NCBI GenBank assembly: GCA_015501595.1
Contig: JADNRX010000076.1
Span: forward strand, 115,298 to 179,297
Origin: Hymenopellis radicata
Taxonomy: Eukaryota; Basidiomycota; Agaricomycetes; Agaricales; Physalacriaceae
DNA length: 64,000 bases
Direction of reading: 5' to 3'
The position numbers and the translations under genes were made by a program. Shown here in pieces: positions 44,711 to 56,185 of this stretch. Under the pieces are notes generated by a model. That model worked only from the letters and a program-made list of their open reading frames with translations, was not told the DNA's origin and searched no databases. Numbering within the stretch: the stretch's first letter is position 1; each line of letters starts with the position of its first letter.

Positions 44711-47272
44711 ATGGAGGATTCCGACTCTGCCCATCGCATAGTGGAGGAGACGTGGCAAGACTTCTATGAATGGGAGAAAAAGGACACCGAGGCAACGATT
44801 GCAAGTCTCGCTTCCCCAAATCCTCTTTCATACGAGGAAATGGCAGCTATTGATGCCCAGAGAAAGCCTTTCATCTATGCCAATGCCGACATTTTAGCTG
44901 AAGCCGACGAGGATTTCTTTGAGCTACAAGACATCGATGGCTCTACTCTGACGCGTGTTCCAATCAAAACTGTTGTTATTGAACCCAAGCTCTCTCCTGC
45001 GTCGCCGTACGAGTCGTCGTCTTTGACAAACAGGAACATCCACTGGGGGGATGATTCTAATCACATGCAGTTCATGCCCTTCGCTGAAGACCCCAATTTC
45101 GCCCACCTCGACCACGCTGAACAGTACAAGTACTTCGCTTGGAGCAACGATTTTGATCCAAACAGTACATCATACAATTTCATCTCTTACTGATATGCTG
45201 ACGTAGAACCTCAAAGCTGAAATCATCGTCTTGGAGGCCGCGCGTAGACTAAAAGAATCGTGTGGCCTTTCCGACCGCGAAATAGACGCGTCCAACCTCC
45301 TTCCGATGAAGCTTCTTGGGGATAGTTCTTCTGGTGATCTTGGTGTCCGTTTCACGAGCAACATGCGGTACGTCCTTCGTCATATAGGAAAATGTGTAGT
45401 GATTCCTCTCCCAGAGATCCTCTTCCATGGCCACACTTGGCTGCTAGTGCCTCATCTCCGCAGCCTGATGAATGCCCTTCTTCCCTCAAGAAAGAATTTC
45501 TTGACATGGCTTCCTATTTTTGCAGTAATCTTAACTGTGTTACGCCTTGCTGCTCCGTTCATGGTATGCTACGCACTCTTACTATTAACACAGGCTAAAC
45601 ACTGCTACTTTTAGTCAATCCTAATCATATGCCGAGAGAGGTGCCTGCAAAGATTGCTAGCCGTCGATTTCTCAACAGTTCAACGGATCCTTGCGGGGAC
45701 GACTGTTTCCTCAACCACAGATCGCCGACCTCCGAAGTGGTAACTGCGGAAGTAAGTTACGCTTCCTATCTCTCGGCACGCGCGCATATATGACTCGGCT
45801 AGAATGCCATGAAATGGAGTAGCGACGACTTGGACGTATTGAAACTAACCTTGGACTACTCTCCGGACTTGTTTCCGTGTAAACTTGCTGAAATATGCAT
45901 GAGGCCATGTCGTGAGGTATTCTATTTTCATCGTCTATCCCTACAGAGTCCTGAAATCTTCACTTGCAGGTTTTTAAACACCGCACGGCCATTATCCCAG
46001 ACGAGCAGCTTCCCAAGAGACCCAGTCGTAAGGCCGCTTTCCAGCCGCCACGAATGCGACCGGCAAATCTGAGGGAAGAAGGTCAGTGCTTGTTCCTGTA
46101 AAATTAAGTATGCGTGCTTCAGCATCCCATCACCTAGATATCCGCGACCCCAATATATTTAGACCGTAAGTGCGTATATTGTGGTGATGGAGTTTGCTAA
46201 CACACTGTTGCAGTAACGCGCCGTGTTCTCATGACGGACGTTGTGCAGACGATTCATGTCCTTGCTTTGCTAATGGCGCTTACTGCGAAGCTGCTTGTCG
46301 ATGCGAACACCGACCATGTAACGCTCATGTGCTTCTCCGACTTGTTATTTATCTCATCCAAGACTCATTTAGGCATTCGCCGCCGACGCGGCTGCAACTG
46401 TCAACGGACCTGCAGGACCAAATCGTGTCCTTGTTACGCAGCGGGTATGGAATGTGACCCAGAAGTCTGCACGAATTGTGAAGCTGCGTGAGTTCAGCAT
46501 CCTTCTTAATGAGTACTGGTACTAATAAGCTTGCAGAGGTACGAGTCTTATCGAGTGGTATTTACTTAAACGCTCACCTGTATGCTGTAGATGCCGTTTC
46601 AGGACGGTGTAGGAACGCTTCCATACAACGAGGTGTCTGTAAGGTATGCAAGTCATATATACCCGTCAGTCATACTGCTGACGACGGCATCATTTCACAG
46701 GCACTTGAGGTCAAGGAAAGTAAATGGGGCCGTGGACTATTTGCTGCAGAAGCAATCAAGAAAGGCGAATTCATTTCAGGTCTGCTCGTGTTATGCTCTC
46801 TCACCGCCAACCTAACGTCGACGAACCTGCAGAGTACGTTGGTGAATTGATATACGATGCTACCGTCGATTCCCGAAGGTAGCCAGGTTTCTTATCTTCC
46901 CTCCCACATTTTGTCCAATATGACTACAGCGAGCTTGCGAACCATCGAGGAAGGAGCTATGTCTTCCGGCTCAACAGTGAAGTGTCCATTGATAGCTCCT
47001 ATATCTGCAACGAAACGCGGTACATGAATCACAGCAAGGAGGATGCGAACTGCATCCCAGAAGGTGCGTGCTACCGACGACCGTTGAAGACCTGAAATGC
47101 GATGAATGGAAATTTTAGTCAAGCTCGTTAACGGGGAGCATAGGATATCGTTTCACGCTCGTGAGTTGAATCTTCCTCCAGTCCATTTTCGTACGAGCCT
47201 ACCCATTCTGCAGTTAAGACTATCGCATCGGGGGAAGAGCTGCTGTTTAATTATGGAGATGAATTCTGGTAG
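44711..47272 (+). CDS. EZH2: EZH2-type histone H3 lysine-27 methyltransferase (PRC2 catalytic subunit)
   Basis: It methylates H3K27 within Polycomb repressive complex 2 in the nucleus. The N-terminal part reads MEDSDSAHRIVEETWQDFYE, then MQFMPFAEDPNFAHLDHAEQ and, across a clean intron, LKAEIIVLEAARRLKESCGL. A SANT-like segment follows (AMKWSSDDLDVLKLTLDYSP, KLAEICMRPCREVFKHR). The CXC zinc cluster is in CSHDGRCADDSCPCFANGAY, CRCEHRPC, CNCQRTCRTKSCPCYAAGME and CDPEVCTNC. The SET domain has KWGRGLFAAEAIKKGEFIS, EYVGELIYDATVDSR, YICNETRYMNHSKEDANC (NHS motif) and IASGEELLFNYGDEFW (ELLFNYG). About ten short introns keep phase. The stop at 47272 directly follows the SET domain; a further exon is possible because TG|GTAGGC could be a donor. 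Direct repeats flank the gene on both sides. Confidence 0.9.
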
Positions 47273-47479
47273 GCTGTCGGTTGCATGTGAAGATCAGTGT
47301 GGAAAATGCAACGACTGATTGCTCTGTGAGTCTTAGCCCCGCGGTGTCAGTTTGCGAGTGAGACGCACAGGATCTAGCCTCTTCTGAACCTCAACGATCG
47401 AAGTCGAACACATCTCTGGCGCTCAGCCCTATGATGCCTAGCATTGCTTTTGTATATAAACGACTCGCCATGCTGCGAT

Positions 47480-47821
47480 CTTGTTCTATCCAGATCTACT
47501 CTTTCTTGACCTTGAACATTCTGCAACACCCTTCTACGAGTCATCATCCATCCTCATGGTTTCATAATCAACGGTGTAGATGTCGAGGACTACTCCTGGC
47601 CCTACTTCGGCCCCACCCCTAGAGACTACGTCTCCAAATATCCTGCTACCCCCAACACGAAACCGGGCAAACCTCATTCACCCGTGCAGCACCTTATCTT
47701 CGGCAATGACCCCTTCGAATTCCGGTCTATCGATCCCTCCACCGTCCATCAACCCTTTGGGCCTTTAGAGACTGCGCCTAGCGTACTGGCCCCCACCGCT
47801 GCAGGTCGATCAGCCGCGTAA
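47480..47821 (+). CDS. Unrecognised short coding-like frame
   Basis: An open frame reads RVIIHPHGFIINGVDVEDYS, then PYFGPTPRDYVSKYPATPN, GNDPFEFRSIDPSTVHQPFG and LETAPSVLAPTAAGRSAA, with a stop near 47821. Composition looks like real protein, but no in-frame ATG precedes it, so an upstream exon or frame change is needed. It may be the 3' end of an unresolved small gene or a relic between EZH2 and the direct repeat. Confidence 0.3.
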
Positions 47822-47965
47822 ATGCATTCTTCCTATATTGGGCCTTCGGGCATACAACTTGTTGCCAAGTTGCGGGGTTGAAATATCCTCGAACAAACGC
47901 GCGGATCTGCGGCGGCGGGAAGACAGTAGAAAGTGCTGATGATCATCCTCCAAAAAAAAAGAAAA

Positions 47966-48169
47966 GGGTAAGCATTCCGACATGAACGGAGTGTACTTGG
48001 CTCTGCGCCGTGAGTTCACTACTCCCCGGACGTTGTCTCTTATAAGACGACTCTTTGGCTATAAGCCGGGACATGGAAGTCATCCGTCCTCTGAAGCATA
48101 TCCTCCTCTCGCGTAAGGTGCTTCATTGTGTCATTCACAGGTTGTGGGAAGAATGACGATGGCTGTTGG
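47966..48169 (+). repeat. Direct repeat right of the EZH2 gene
   Basis: Partner of 44033-44208, slightly longer because of two small insertions. The copies are 3.9 kb apart and bracket the whole EZH2 gene. Confidence 0.8.
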
Positions 48170-48409
48170 TTAGGTTGATGATGGCTGGAGTCGCGAACGA
48201 CCTCGATGCCGTCAACGTCGAACGTCGAATGCTAACATCCAACCAAGGACATACATACATATTAGAGTTGTGTATAATCACCAAGGACAGCTACAAATGT
48301 GTGTTTCTAAATAATAACAATGCAATGAGATGAAAATAAAAGCCTAGTAAAACATTGAGGTTGTCCGCGAGAGTCCTGTTCCATGATACAAATAACTGGG
48401 ATGAGCAAA

Positions 48410-51400
48410 TTAAAATTTCCAGTCGTCTTCTACCTCCATGGCCCAAGGGACTAGGGATTCGTCAGATACCATTTTAGGAGAAAGGCGCGAAGACGTACAT
48501 TTTGTGACGAGTGTCTTGGAAAACAACTTCTCGATGGGGACATCGTTTGTCTTGCACCAGGCAGCCGTTATTCTGAGGCGATAAATGAGCGAACGGAGAG
48601 CTGAGAAAACGTAGATCATACCTAGGATCCAGGTAGTTGATTTTACTGCGACGAGGTCAGTCGGAGAGGGCCAATAGAAGGTAAGCAACGAACCTTGTTC
48701 CGAGAGCAACTTCCTTGCCGGCGTCCTTGTCGATAATCGTTTGTTTCGCGCTCCTGATCTTTTCCGAGAGCTTGGCGATTGAATCCTCCAACTTATCCGT
48801 GCTCTTCCCCTTGATCGCCCCCTTCTTCGTACCGCGTTCCTTGGCCAAATCCTTGTACTCGTCCTTGATCGCCTTGATCTTCTTCTCGAGGACAGAGGCC
48901 TCCTGAGGTTCCTTGCCTTCCTCAACGGCTTTCTCGTTGTCCTTTTCGAACTTCTTCTGGGCCTTCTCAATGTCTTTCTCCTCTAACTGAGTCTCCCATT
49001 CCTCTACAAAGTCATCGTCGATGTCAGACTCCTCCTCGTCGTACTTTTTCTTGAATTTCGCATCTATCGCAAAGAGGGCATGACGAAGCTTCATGCGATC
49101 GTACTTGAGACCTTTGACCTGCGCTCATATTAGACGCGACCGCCCATGTAAGAGATAACATTACCTTCTGGCGTAGCTTTTCCATTGACTGATCGTGGGT
49201 TTTGGGAGCGGCACGCTGATGGTTGCAGAGAATGGCCACCATACGATTGGCATTGTTGTAAACCCCAAGCTTCTCCTGTATCGTGCCGTTCTTGATTTTG
49301 TCTGCGTTCTCGTCTAACAATCTCTGGAACGTAATCGAAGCGTTGTAGGTACGGAAGACTTTGGCAGTGAGACCTTTCATTTCATTGGTGAGATGTTTGT
49401 TGAGAGACGACGTCTGTAAAACTCTGAGCATGAAAATAGAGGGTGTAGGAAGTACTCACGTTGACTCGATCGAAGAGAGAATCGGAATCATCCTTGCCTT
49501 CCTTGAAAATTCGGATATTCTTGAAAACCTGCGCGTCAACTTCAACTTCGTTGTAATAACGAATGGAGTCCTTTCCCAGGAAGTCGAAGATGACAATATT
49601 CGGGCCCTGGAGTGTGAGATGTTCGCAGCGCAGCGAACAACAGCCGACAGTATCCGCTTCGTCTTCGCCCTTCTCATTACCAGCACGAAGGGCGAGCTTG
49701 TCAATAAAGTACATCGCAGTCGCACGCTGGCGATCTGCCATAACCTTGGACCTCAAGTCAGCTGTGTAATTTTCGCGAATACGATCGACATGGTTCTGAG
49801 TGACAGCGTTGAGTGGATCGACGAATAAAAAAGACATGTGTCAAGTACCTTGAGCTCCCGGGCCTTCTCAAACTTGAGCATGTCGCTCTGGCCCTTCAAC
49901 GAACTACCGGGGGCCAAGAAGACATATTTGTGACTCTGGTTGATGTTCTCTGTCCAGTTGGCAAGCCATGTGACCGTGTTATCGTGTTGAACCGACTTCC
50001 ATTTGCCAGGCATATTGGGAACAGGAATAGGCGCATCTTTACCGATGTTGAGTGTAATGTCCTCGGGACGAACACGTTTCTATGACCGTGGTCAGAAGAG
50101 GTGAGTGTGGAAGATATCAGTGTCTCACCTTGAGAGCACCTTTCTTGGGATGCTCACCGCGGCCTCTAAAGAGACCGGGAGGTTCAACACGGAAGTTTCC
50201 AATCTTTTCCTTGCGGCCGTCGAGGAGACAAGTCATATATTTAGCCTCCATTTCGTCCTTCTGTTTCTTGAGCTCTTTCTTCTCCGCAGCGGTCATTGCC
50301 TTTTTCTTCAGCTTCTCGGCCTCAAAGTGCTGATACATGGGACGGAAATCACACGCGTCGAAAGAATCAATCTTGGTTCCGTCGTGCTACATAACATTTA
50401 GCGAGGTAATATATGCGGGTAGAAATGCTTACAGGAGGGTTCTCTTTGAGCACGGTCTTCCAGTCTCTAAAAAAGTTCTGGTTAAAAACGGTATCCTGTG
50501 CGTGGTCGGTCTCGATGAGGGCAGCATAGAAGCCGGCGACTTCTTCTGCTGCAGGGGACAGATCGACGTCTTTGCCTGTGAAGATATGAATACACAGAAA
50601 GGGTAAAAGATGAAGAATGAACAGACCGTTATACTTCATCTTGACCGATGATGGCAAAGGCTCGTACGGAGGAGGGAATAGGACACCACTGTGTTCGAGT
50701 GTGTTCCATTTCACTGAAACCATCACCCTGATCCTGCTCCCACCAGCGAAAGACAGGTTCCTGCTCTTCCTCTTCCTTCTTCTTCTTCTCCTTCTTCTCC
50801 TTGGGCTCCTTTTTCGCCGGGGCTCGTCTCTTCGGCTTTGGCGTTCCCTCAGGCTCGTCGTTGTCGTCGGGGTCCTTCTTTGGACGCTTGGCCGGTCGTT
50901 TCTTCGGTGCCGCCGGCTTTTCGTCATCCTCAGACTCGGGATCCGCATCACTCTCCGCCTTTGCCTTGCGTTTTCTCGGGGCAGCACGTTCTTGGTGATG
51001 TTAGGTCCGCGGAAGGTAAGTGGAAGAATTAAACACGTACTCTTCTTGGCGGGAGCTGGTGAATCTGGTTCCTCGGCCTTGATCTTTTTCGCAGGGCGCC
51101 TACCGGCACCGTTCTTCTTTGGCGGCGCGGCGGGGGTGCCGTCATCGTCGGCATCGGACTCCGCCTTGAGCTTGCCATTGCCGTTCACTTGGACGCGGTG
51201 GCGGCATGTGCGCCGGGCATTGCCACAGCAGCTGACGAGTTCTTGTGCGGCGAGGACGCGAGCGGCACGTCATCCTCGCTGGACGACTCCTCCTTGTACG
51301 AGACACGTTTGCGTTTCTGCCGGGGTGGTTGGCTCGACAGAGGCGTGGCCTGAGCCTAGGCAGGCAAATAAAGACAAATTGAGGGTCTCCGCATACTGGC

Positions 51401-51550
51401 AATTGTCAAAGTGCCACTTACCAGTGGAATGTCGTCCTCGTCGCTTGAGACAACCTGCTTCACATTGCCATTGCGGCCATTGACGTGGCCATTAGGAGCA
51501 GACGCCAATGGCCGGTCATCGTCCGACATCATCGCAGAGTCGCTTGACAT
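48410..51550 (-). CDS. TOP1: DNA topoisomerase I (type IB)
   Basis: This nuclear enzyme relaxes supercoils by nicking one strand through a 3'-phosphotyrosine. The start [20 protein letters not shown] leads a charged, Lys/Asp-rich N-terminal domain with NLS-like blocks ([30 protein letters not shown]). The core follows: [91 protein letters not shown] and [21 protein letters not shown] coiled-coil linker rich in Lys/Glu (about 48740-49020) precedes the catalytic segment [20 protein letters not shown], whose Tyr is the nucleophile, and the end is [12 protein letters not shown]. Introns are numerous and short. It is divergent from the complex I subunit gene, with 273 bp between starts. Confidence 0.95.
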
Positions 51551-51823
51551 CGTCGGTAGTCGAAAGCAAATAAAAAAGCGAATAAGTATATACAACGACG
51601 GAGAGAGAGGGAACAGCGAGCACTTGAACACAGAGCAAGGTAAGGGGGCTGATGCACTTTGACAGCTGATGCGTTGAAGTTCCACTGACCAGCCCTAAAG
51701 TGCGTGACTCTCATTGCCATATACGGAACTGCCAGACTGCCAGCTCTCTCCCAGCTGATCCAACCAAGTGAGTCCTATTACAGTGCTGCTCGTCGTCGCT
51801 GAGTCCCACTTCGTCGTTGTAGA

Positions 51824-52021
51824 ATGTCGAATCCACCCATATTCCGCGACCCGTGGGCCAAGCTCGACGCCTGGCGGTCGCACCCATTATTCTCCAAGAC
51901 CACCATGCTTCGCAATCTCTTCCCTGGCTTCGGCATCGCCGTCGTCGCGTTTACCGGCTATGTCATCGCTGAGAACGTCTATTTAAAGGGAAAGAAAGTA
52001 GAGGATTCGCATCACCATTAA
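51824..52021 (+). CDS. NDUFB3: NADH:ubiquinone oxidoreductase subunit NDUFB3 (B12)
   Basis: A small accessory subunit in the membrane arm of mitochondrial complex I. The 65-residue product MSNPPIFRDPWAKLDAWRSH continues FPGFGIAVVAFTGYVIAENV, one transmembrane span, and ends in KKVEDSHHH. The pattern RDPWAK.DAWR.HP.F....M.RN.FPG.GIA is diagnostic for the B12 family, and the length is normal. It has a single exon with its start at 51824, because the conserved RDPWAK block begins at residue 8. It lies close upstream of ordinary intergenic DNA and divergent from TOP1. Confidence 0.88.
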   Translation: MSNPPIFRDPWAKLDAWRSHPLFSKTTMLRNLFPGFGIAVVAFTGYVIAENVYLKGKKVEDSHHH

Positions 52022-52849
52022 TCAAGCGTGCGTACATCTTACCGCAATGACTCGCATTTGACCCCATTTGGCTGGTTTAGACTGGAAAGCGCTCCAATTA
52101 TCCAAGCGGCAATGCCTGTCGTTCCTTTGTATAACAGTTAGCCCGCTTCCGTTTATCGAATTCGCTTGCAATCTGCCTCGTTGCCCGATAATTTCCAACC
52201 TCCCGCCCTATCGTTCGTGAGAGTTCAAAGTCCTGCAACTGCTTGCCTTGTTCTACGTCTTGTGCTTGGCCTCTATGGACTTCCCTGCCCAAGTCTACAT
52301 TGCTTTCGATGTACTACCTCGCCGTCTCTGCATATTTATGCGGCACGCAGTCATCGATAGAGCAGGCACCGGCTCCAATCTCCTTGATTCTCGCAGAGCA
52401 TGCAGGCATGCTAACCACAATGAGTTATCTCTTCTTCCTTGTTCTCTGCATGTTGCGGAGCAGTGACACATTTACCATAAACAGTACTCCGACAGTGCTT
52501 GAGGCCTTGAGGCGCGAACCTGAATGGGCTTACTTACTTTCTAGTTCGGTTTGCTCCTCTTGGTTCCAATAATTGGATTCCAAAGTCTAGGTTAAACCTG
52601 CCTGATATCCGTGTCTACGCCCAGAAACTGCTGAAGGAGAGCAAAACGTCTGTGCGCCTTCTTCGACTCCAGACGCTTAATCTAATATCCCACGACAGTA
52701 AATTCAGCGATCCTCGTGTCTACAGAAACCCTTTAGCAAAACATGAGGCTATTAGTATCAGTCCCGTGTCGAACACGCTGATATGATTATTATCTCAGTT
52801 GACTGTGAAATGGCTTTAGCGGTTCACAAAACTGTTCCGACTCTGGGCT
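52022..52849. other. Intergenic; no supported gene
   Basis: Open frames on the plus strand between about 52166 and 52572 contain hydrophobic stretches (MSYLFFLVLCMLRSS) but change frame often and match nothing I know. It might be a degraded membrane-protein gene; I do not call one. Confidence 0.35.
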
Positions 52850-53150
52850 TATCATACGGCGACGTCGCGGTCAATAGGGATCTCCACTGTAACATATACG
52901 GTGCCTTACGGCCCATTATCAGTTGAGACGGTACGGTTACGGGACGGGTTCGGGTGTCACAAGCCCGTATACGGGTCGGCGGGGCCGCGGCGGTGAGGGT
53001 GGAACTTGGCAATTAATTGTAGGTATGGACGCACCTGGCCATGTTCCGACTCGACGCAGCGTGCTCCGTACGGGTCAGGTACGGGTTACCGTATGAAGCG
53101 TAAGTACCCGCAAACGATATCGTACGGCTAGGGTGCCGGGTGGAGATGGC
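52850..53150. repeat. ACGGGT-rich block, possible decayed transposon
   Basis: About 300 bp densely packed with ACGGGT/ACCCGT and TACGG motifs in both orientations (for example GTACGGGTCAGGTACGGGTT near 53069-53088). Such motif-rich blocks resemble subterminal regions of hAT-type MITEs, and TAGGGTGCCGGGTGG near 53129 looks like a TIR start. I cannot find a matching partner end or target-site duplication. Confidence 0.35.
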
Positions 53151-53542
53151 CGACGAGTCTTTTTCCAGTGAGAAACGCCTAGGCAAGATGACGAACAGCG
53201 TTCCGCAGCGCTCAAGCGGGATAGCTCACAATGAGGCTGCCCAATTCTAAAAAGTTCGTGAGTTCTTGAGTCCTTCAGGGTTAGCCAAGGGGGCAAATAA
53301 CAAATTACAGATGGAGGCCTCTGACCGGTACCAATGACCATTCTCCACTGCATTTCTGTACCTTTCACTCTTCATTTCCTACAAGACTTGTTCATTGACA
53401 GCAACTAGAGCACTCAGAGCGATTCTGGAAAGTTATAGGAGTACCATTGCAAGGTGGATAGGGTCCTTTGTGGGTAGCCTCTATCGTAATGGACGATCTC
53501 CCGCAAGAAAAAGTGTTGCAGGTTTTCTTGTAAATGTTTTAA
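53151..53542. other. Intergenic, nothing recognised
   Basis: Unique-looking sequence between the ACGGGT-rich block and the tandem array. Confidence 0.35.
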
Positions 53543-54005
53543 CTTTTCAGATTGCGCGTTTGATGGGAGTGATGAACACTGCTTTACACGGACGAGCCAC
53601 ACCTGAATTGCGGCGTCTACGTATACAGAGGGATCACTAGGAACTTGAAGGAAGGAAGTCGACCTTTTCGGATTGCGCGTTTGACGGGAGTTCTGAACAC
53701 GGCTGTACACGGACGAGCCGCTGGACGAACATCCACACCTGAATTGCGGCGTCTACGTGTACAGACTCAGAGGTCTACCTTTTCAGACTGCGCGTTTGAT
53801 GGGAGTTCTGAACGCGGCTTTACACGGACGAGCCACTGGACGAGCATCCAGACCTTTGCGGCATCTAAGTATGCAGAGGGGTCACCAGGAAGGAATGAAG
53901 GAAGTCGACCTTTTCAGATTGCGCGCGTTTGATGGGAGTTATGAACACGCCGCACGGCTTTACACGGACGAGCCATGGGACGAGCATCCAATCGATATCC
54001 ACACG
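53543..54005 (+). repeat. Tandem repeat, four units of 115-131 bp
   Basis: Units start at 53543, 53664, 53779 and 53910, each with CTTTTCAGATTGCGCG (variants), GTTTGATGGGAGT, TGAACAC, TTTACACGGACGAGCC and often GACGAGCATCCA. The spacings are 121, 115 and 131 bp. Units 1 and 2 also share CACCTGAATTGCGGCGTCTA, and units 3 and 4 share neither its length nor its end exactly, so the array is partly degenerate. It ends about 250 bp before the HAD-terpene cyclase start codon. Confidence 0.9.
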
Positions 54006-54261
54006 CGGTCCCGGCATCAACAAAAATCGGTTGATATCATAATGATCCTTACTTACGGGAAGTCATCTAATCTCACTTTTGAATCTGCTCTTCATTCCAG
54101 GCTCGTATAATATATCCAATTCTTCTAGAAGAGGTTAAGGCGCCGTCGCCTCGAGGCCGTCAAAGCAGACATCGCATCAATACCTCCGACTTTAAAACAA
54201 TGTCCATGCAAGAGCGGAACACATCTTCCCTTTCCCTCCGAGACACTCTTCTCTGTACAAT

Positions 54262-56025
54262 ATGCTTCCGTCGAGGTTCAATACCATAATATTCGACATC
54301 GGGGACGTACTATTTACGTGGTCTTCGTCGACGACTACTAGCATCTCTTCGAAAGTCCTCCGACGCATCCTTGCCTCCCCGACATGGGAGGATTACGAGC
54401 GAGGCAGGCTTTCCGAGGACGCGTGTTACGACCTCGTGGGCGTCGAGTTCTCTATCGATCCGTCCGAAGTCCGACGGGCCTTCGACCAAGCCCGCGACTC
54501 TCTCCAATCGGACGAGGAGATGACGGCGCTCATTCGAGAGCTCAAGGCGCAGGACAATCGGCTGCAGGTGTACGCCATGTCGAATATCTCCCTAGCGGAC
54601 TACAAGGTTCTCCAGACGAAGCCGGCGGACTGGTGGCTCTTCGATCGTATCTTCACATCGGGTGCTGCGGGGGAGCGCAAGCCCAACCTCGGATTTTATA
54701 GAACCGTCTTGGAGGAAACCAACGCCAACCCTTATTCCACCATCTTCGTTGACGACAAGCCAGAGAATGTCCTCTCCGCTCGATCCCTTGGTATGCATGG
54801 GATTGTCTTTGACGATAAGGCGAAGGTGAAACGCGCCCTTCGGAATCTTCTTGGTGATCCCATCGTTCGTGGTCGACAATATCTTTCGAACAACGCCGGA
54901 AAGTTGTATTCCGTGACCGACGGAGGAGTAGAGCTGCGGGAGAATTTCGCTCAGCTCCTCATTCTGGAATCAACACGCAACAGGTACGAGAACAATGAGC
55001 TGCGCCCTTGACCCGCCCTAATTAAATTTGTCCCTAGATCACTGGTGGATCTCGTTGAACATCCTAGAAGATGGAATTTTTTTCAAGGTGAACTACATCA
55101 TATTCGCTAATCTTTAATTATTATGTATTGATCCATTCAATTTTTAGGGAAGGGCCAATTGACCACGGAAAACTTCCCGGATGACTTGGATACTACGTCG
55201 TTGGGATGTACTATCATGCAACGCGACAAACCCCTCGTTTCTGGCATCTTGGACGAGATCCTTGGATATGTCGACTCTTACGGTGTTGTTCAGGTATGCA
55301 AGATCCTCGTTTTTTCATGAAAAGCCCCCGTCTCATGAAAAATTTAGACATACTTCGATCACAATCGGCCACGTTTTGACCCAGTTGTATGCGTGAACAT
55401 CCTCAGCTTGTTCTACTCGCAGGGTCGCGGTGGCGATCTGGCGGACACGCTGCAGTGGGTGTACGGCGTGCTCGAGAACCGGGCCTACCTTGACGGGACC
55501 CGTTATTATGCAACGGCGGAGTGCTTCCTCTTCTTCCTCACGCGTCTCCTGCACAAGACGGGAGACGCGGAGTTGCACAGTCGCTTGAGGCCGCTGTTGA
55601 AGGAGAGGGTCGCGGAGAGGGTCGGCGTCCGAGGCGACGCGCTGGCGCTGGCCATGCGGGTTTTGGCCTGTGACTATTTGGGCGTGAGGAACGAGGTCGA
55701 TTTTCGGGCGCTGCTTGACCTCCAGTGCGACGATGGAGGCTGGGAGATTGGTTGGATGTACACGTATGGATCGTCCGGGATCAAAATCGGCAATCGGGGA
55801 CTCTCTACCGCGCTTGCTATCCAGGCCATCGAAGCTATGCATGCCCTACCGCCGTCACCATCCCCCACCATTGCCGCATCGGAGGCTCCAGTCGAGAAGG
55901 AGGTCCCTCGAAAGCATTTCTCGCTCAGGAAGACGAGGCATCAGCGAAGTTCTTCCTTCCGAAACTCTCTATCCTGGCTGGTCGGGGTGGGGAGGATGCC
56001 TTCTGCCAAGGCGATCCACGTATAA
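54262..56025 (+). CDS. HAD phosphatase-class II terpene cyclase fusion (drimane-type sesquiterpene synthase)
   Basis: This predicted bifunctional cytosolic enzyme would cyclise farnesyl diphosphate by protonation to a bicyclic drimane diphosphate and then remove the diphosphate. Exons 54262-54983, 55038-55087, 55148-55293 and 55348-56025 join in phase to 531 residues. Residues 1-240 are HAD-like: IIFDIGDVLFTW (Asp12), VYAMSNIS (motif II), GERKPNLGFYR (motif III Lys) and STIFVDDKPENV (motif IV Asp-Asp). Residues 258-531 are terpene-cyclase-like with FPDDLDTTSLG, giving DxDTT at 270-274, and LQCDDGGWEIGW near 431-442. This domain order matches the fungal AstC-type and bacterial drimenol synthases as I recall them. 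No P450 or other tailoring gene is adjacent: the next gene is threonine dehydratase. Product (drimenol- or albicanol-type) cannot be told from sequence. Confidence 0.85.
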
Positions 56026-56185
56026 TGACCTTTTCACGAATCGGACACGGTTTATGACATGTATAGTAGACTTCTCCTCTGTTGTAGTAACAGGTACACT
56101 CCGGATCATGTTGTACTACTATGCTCGCCCTTATCACGATACCGAATAGCAATATTCGTTGCCACTAGACTGCGGTGCTGAACTT

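Noticed and set aside
52166..52572. Possible small membrane protein
   Set aside because: Hydrophobic stretches but repeated frame changes and no recognisable motif.
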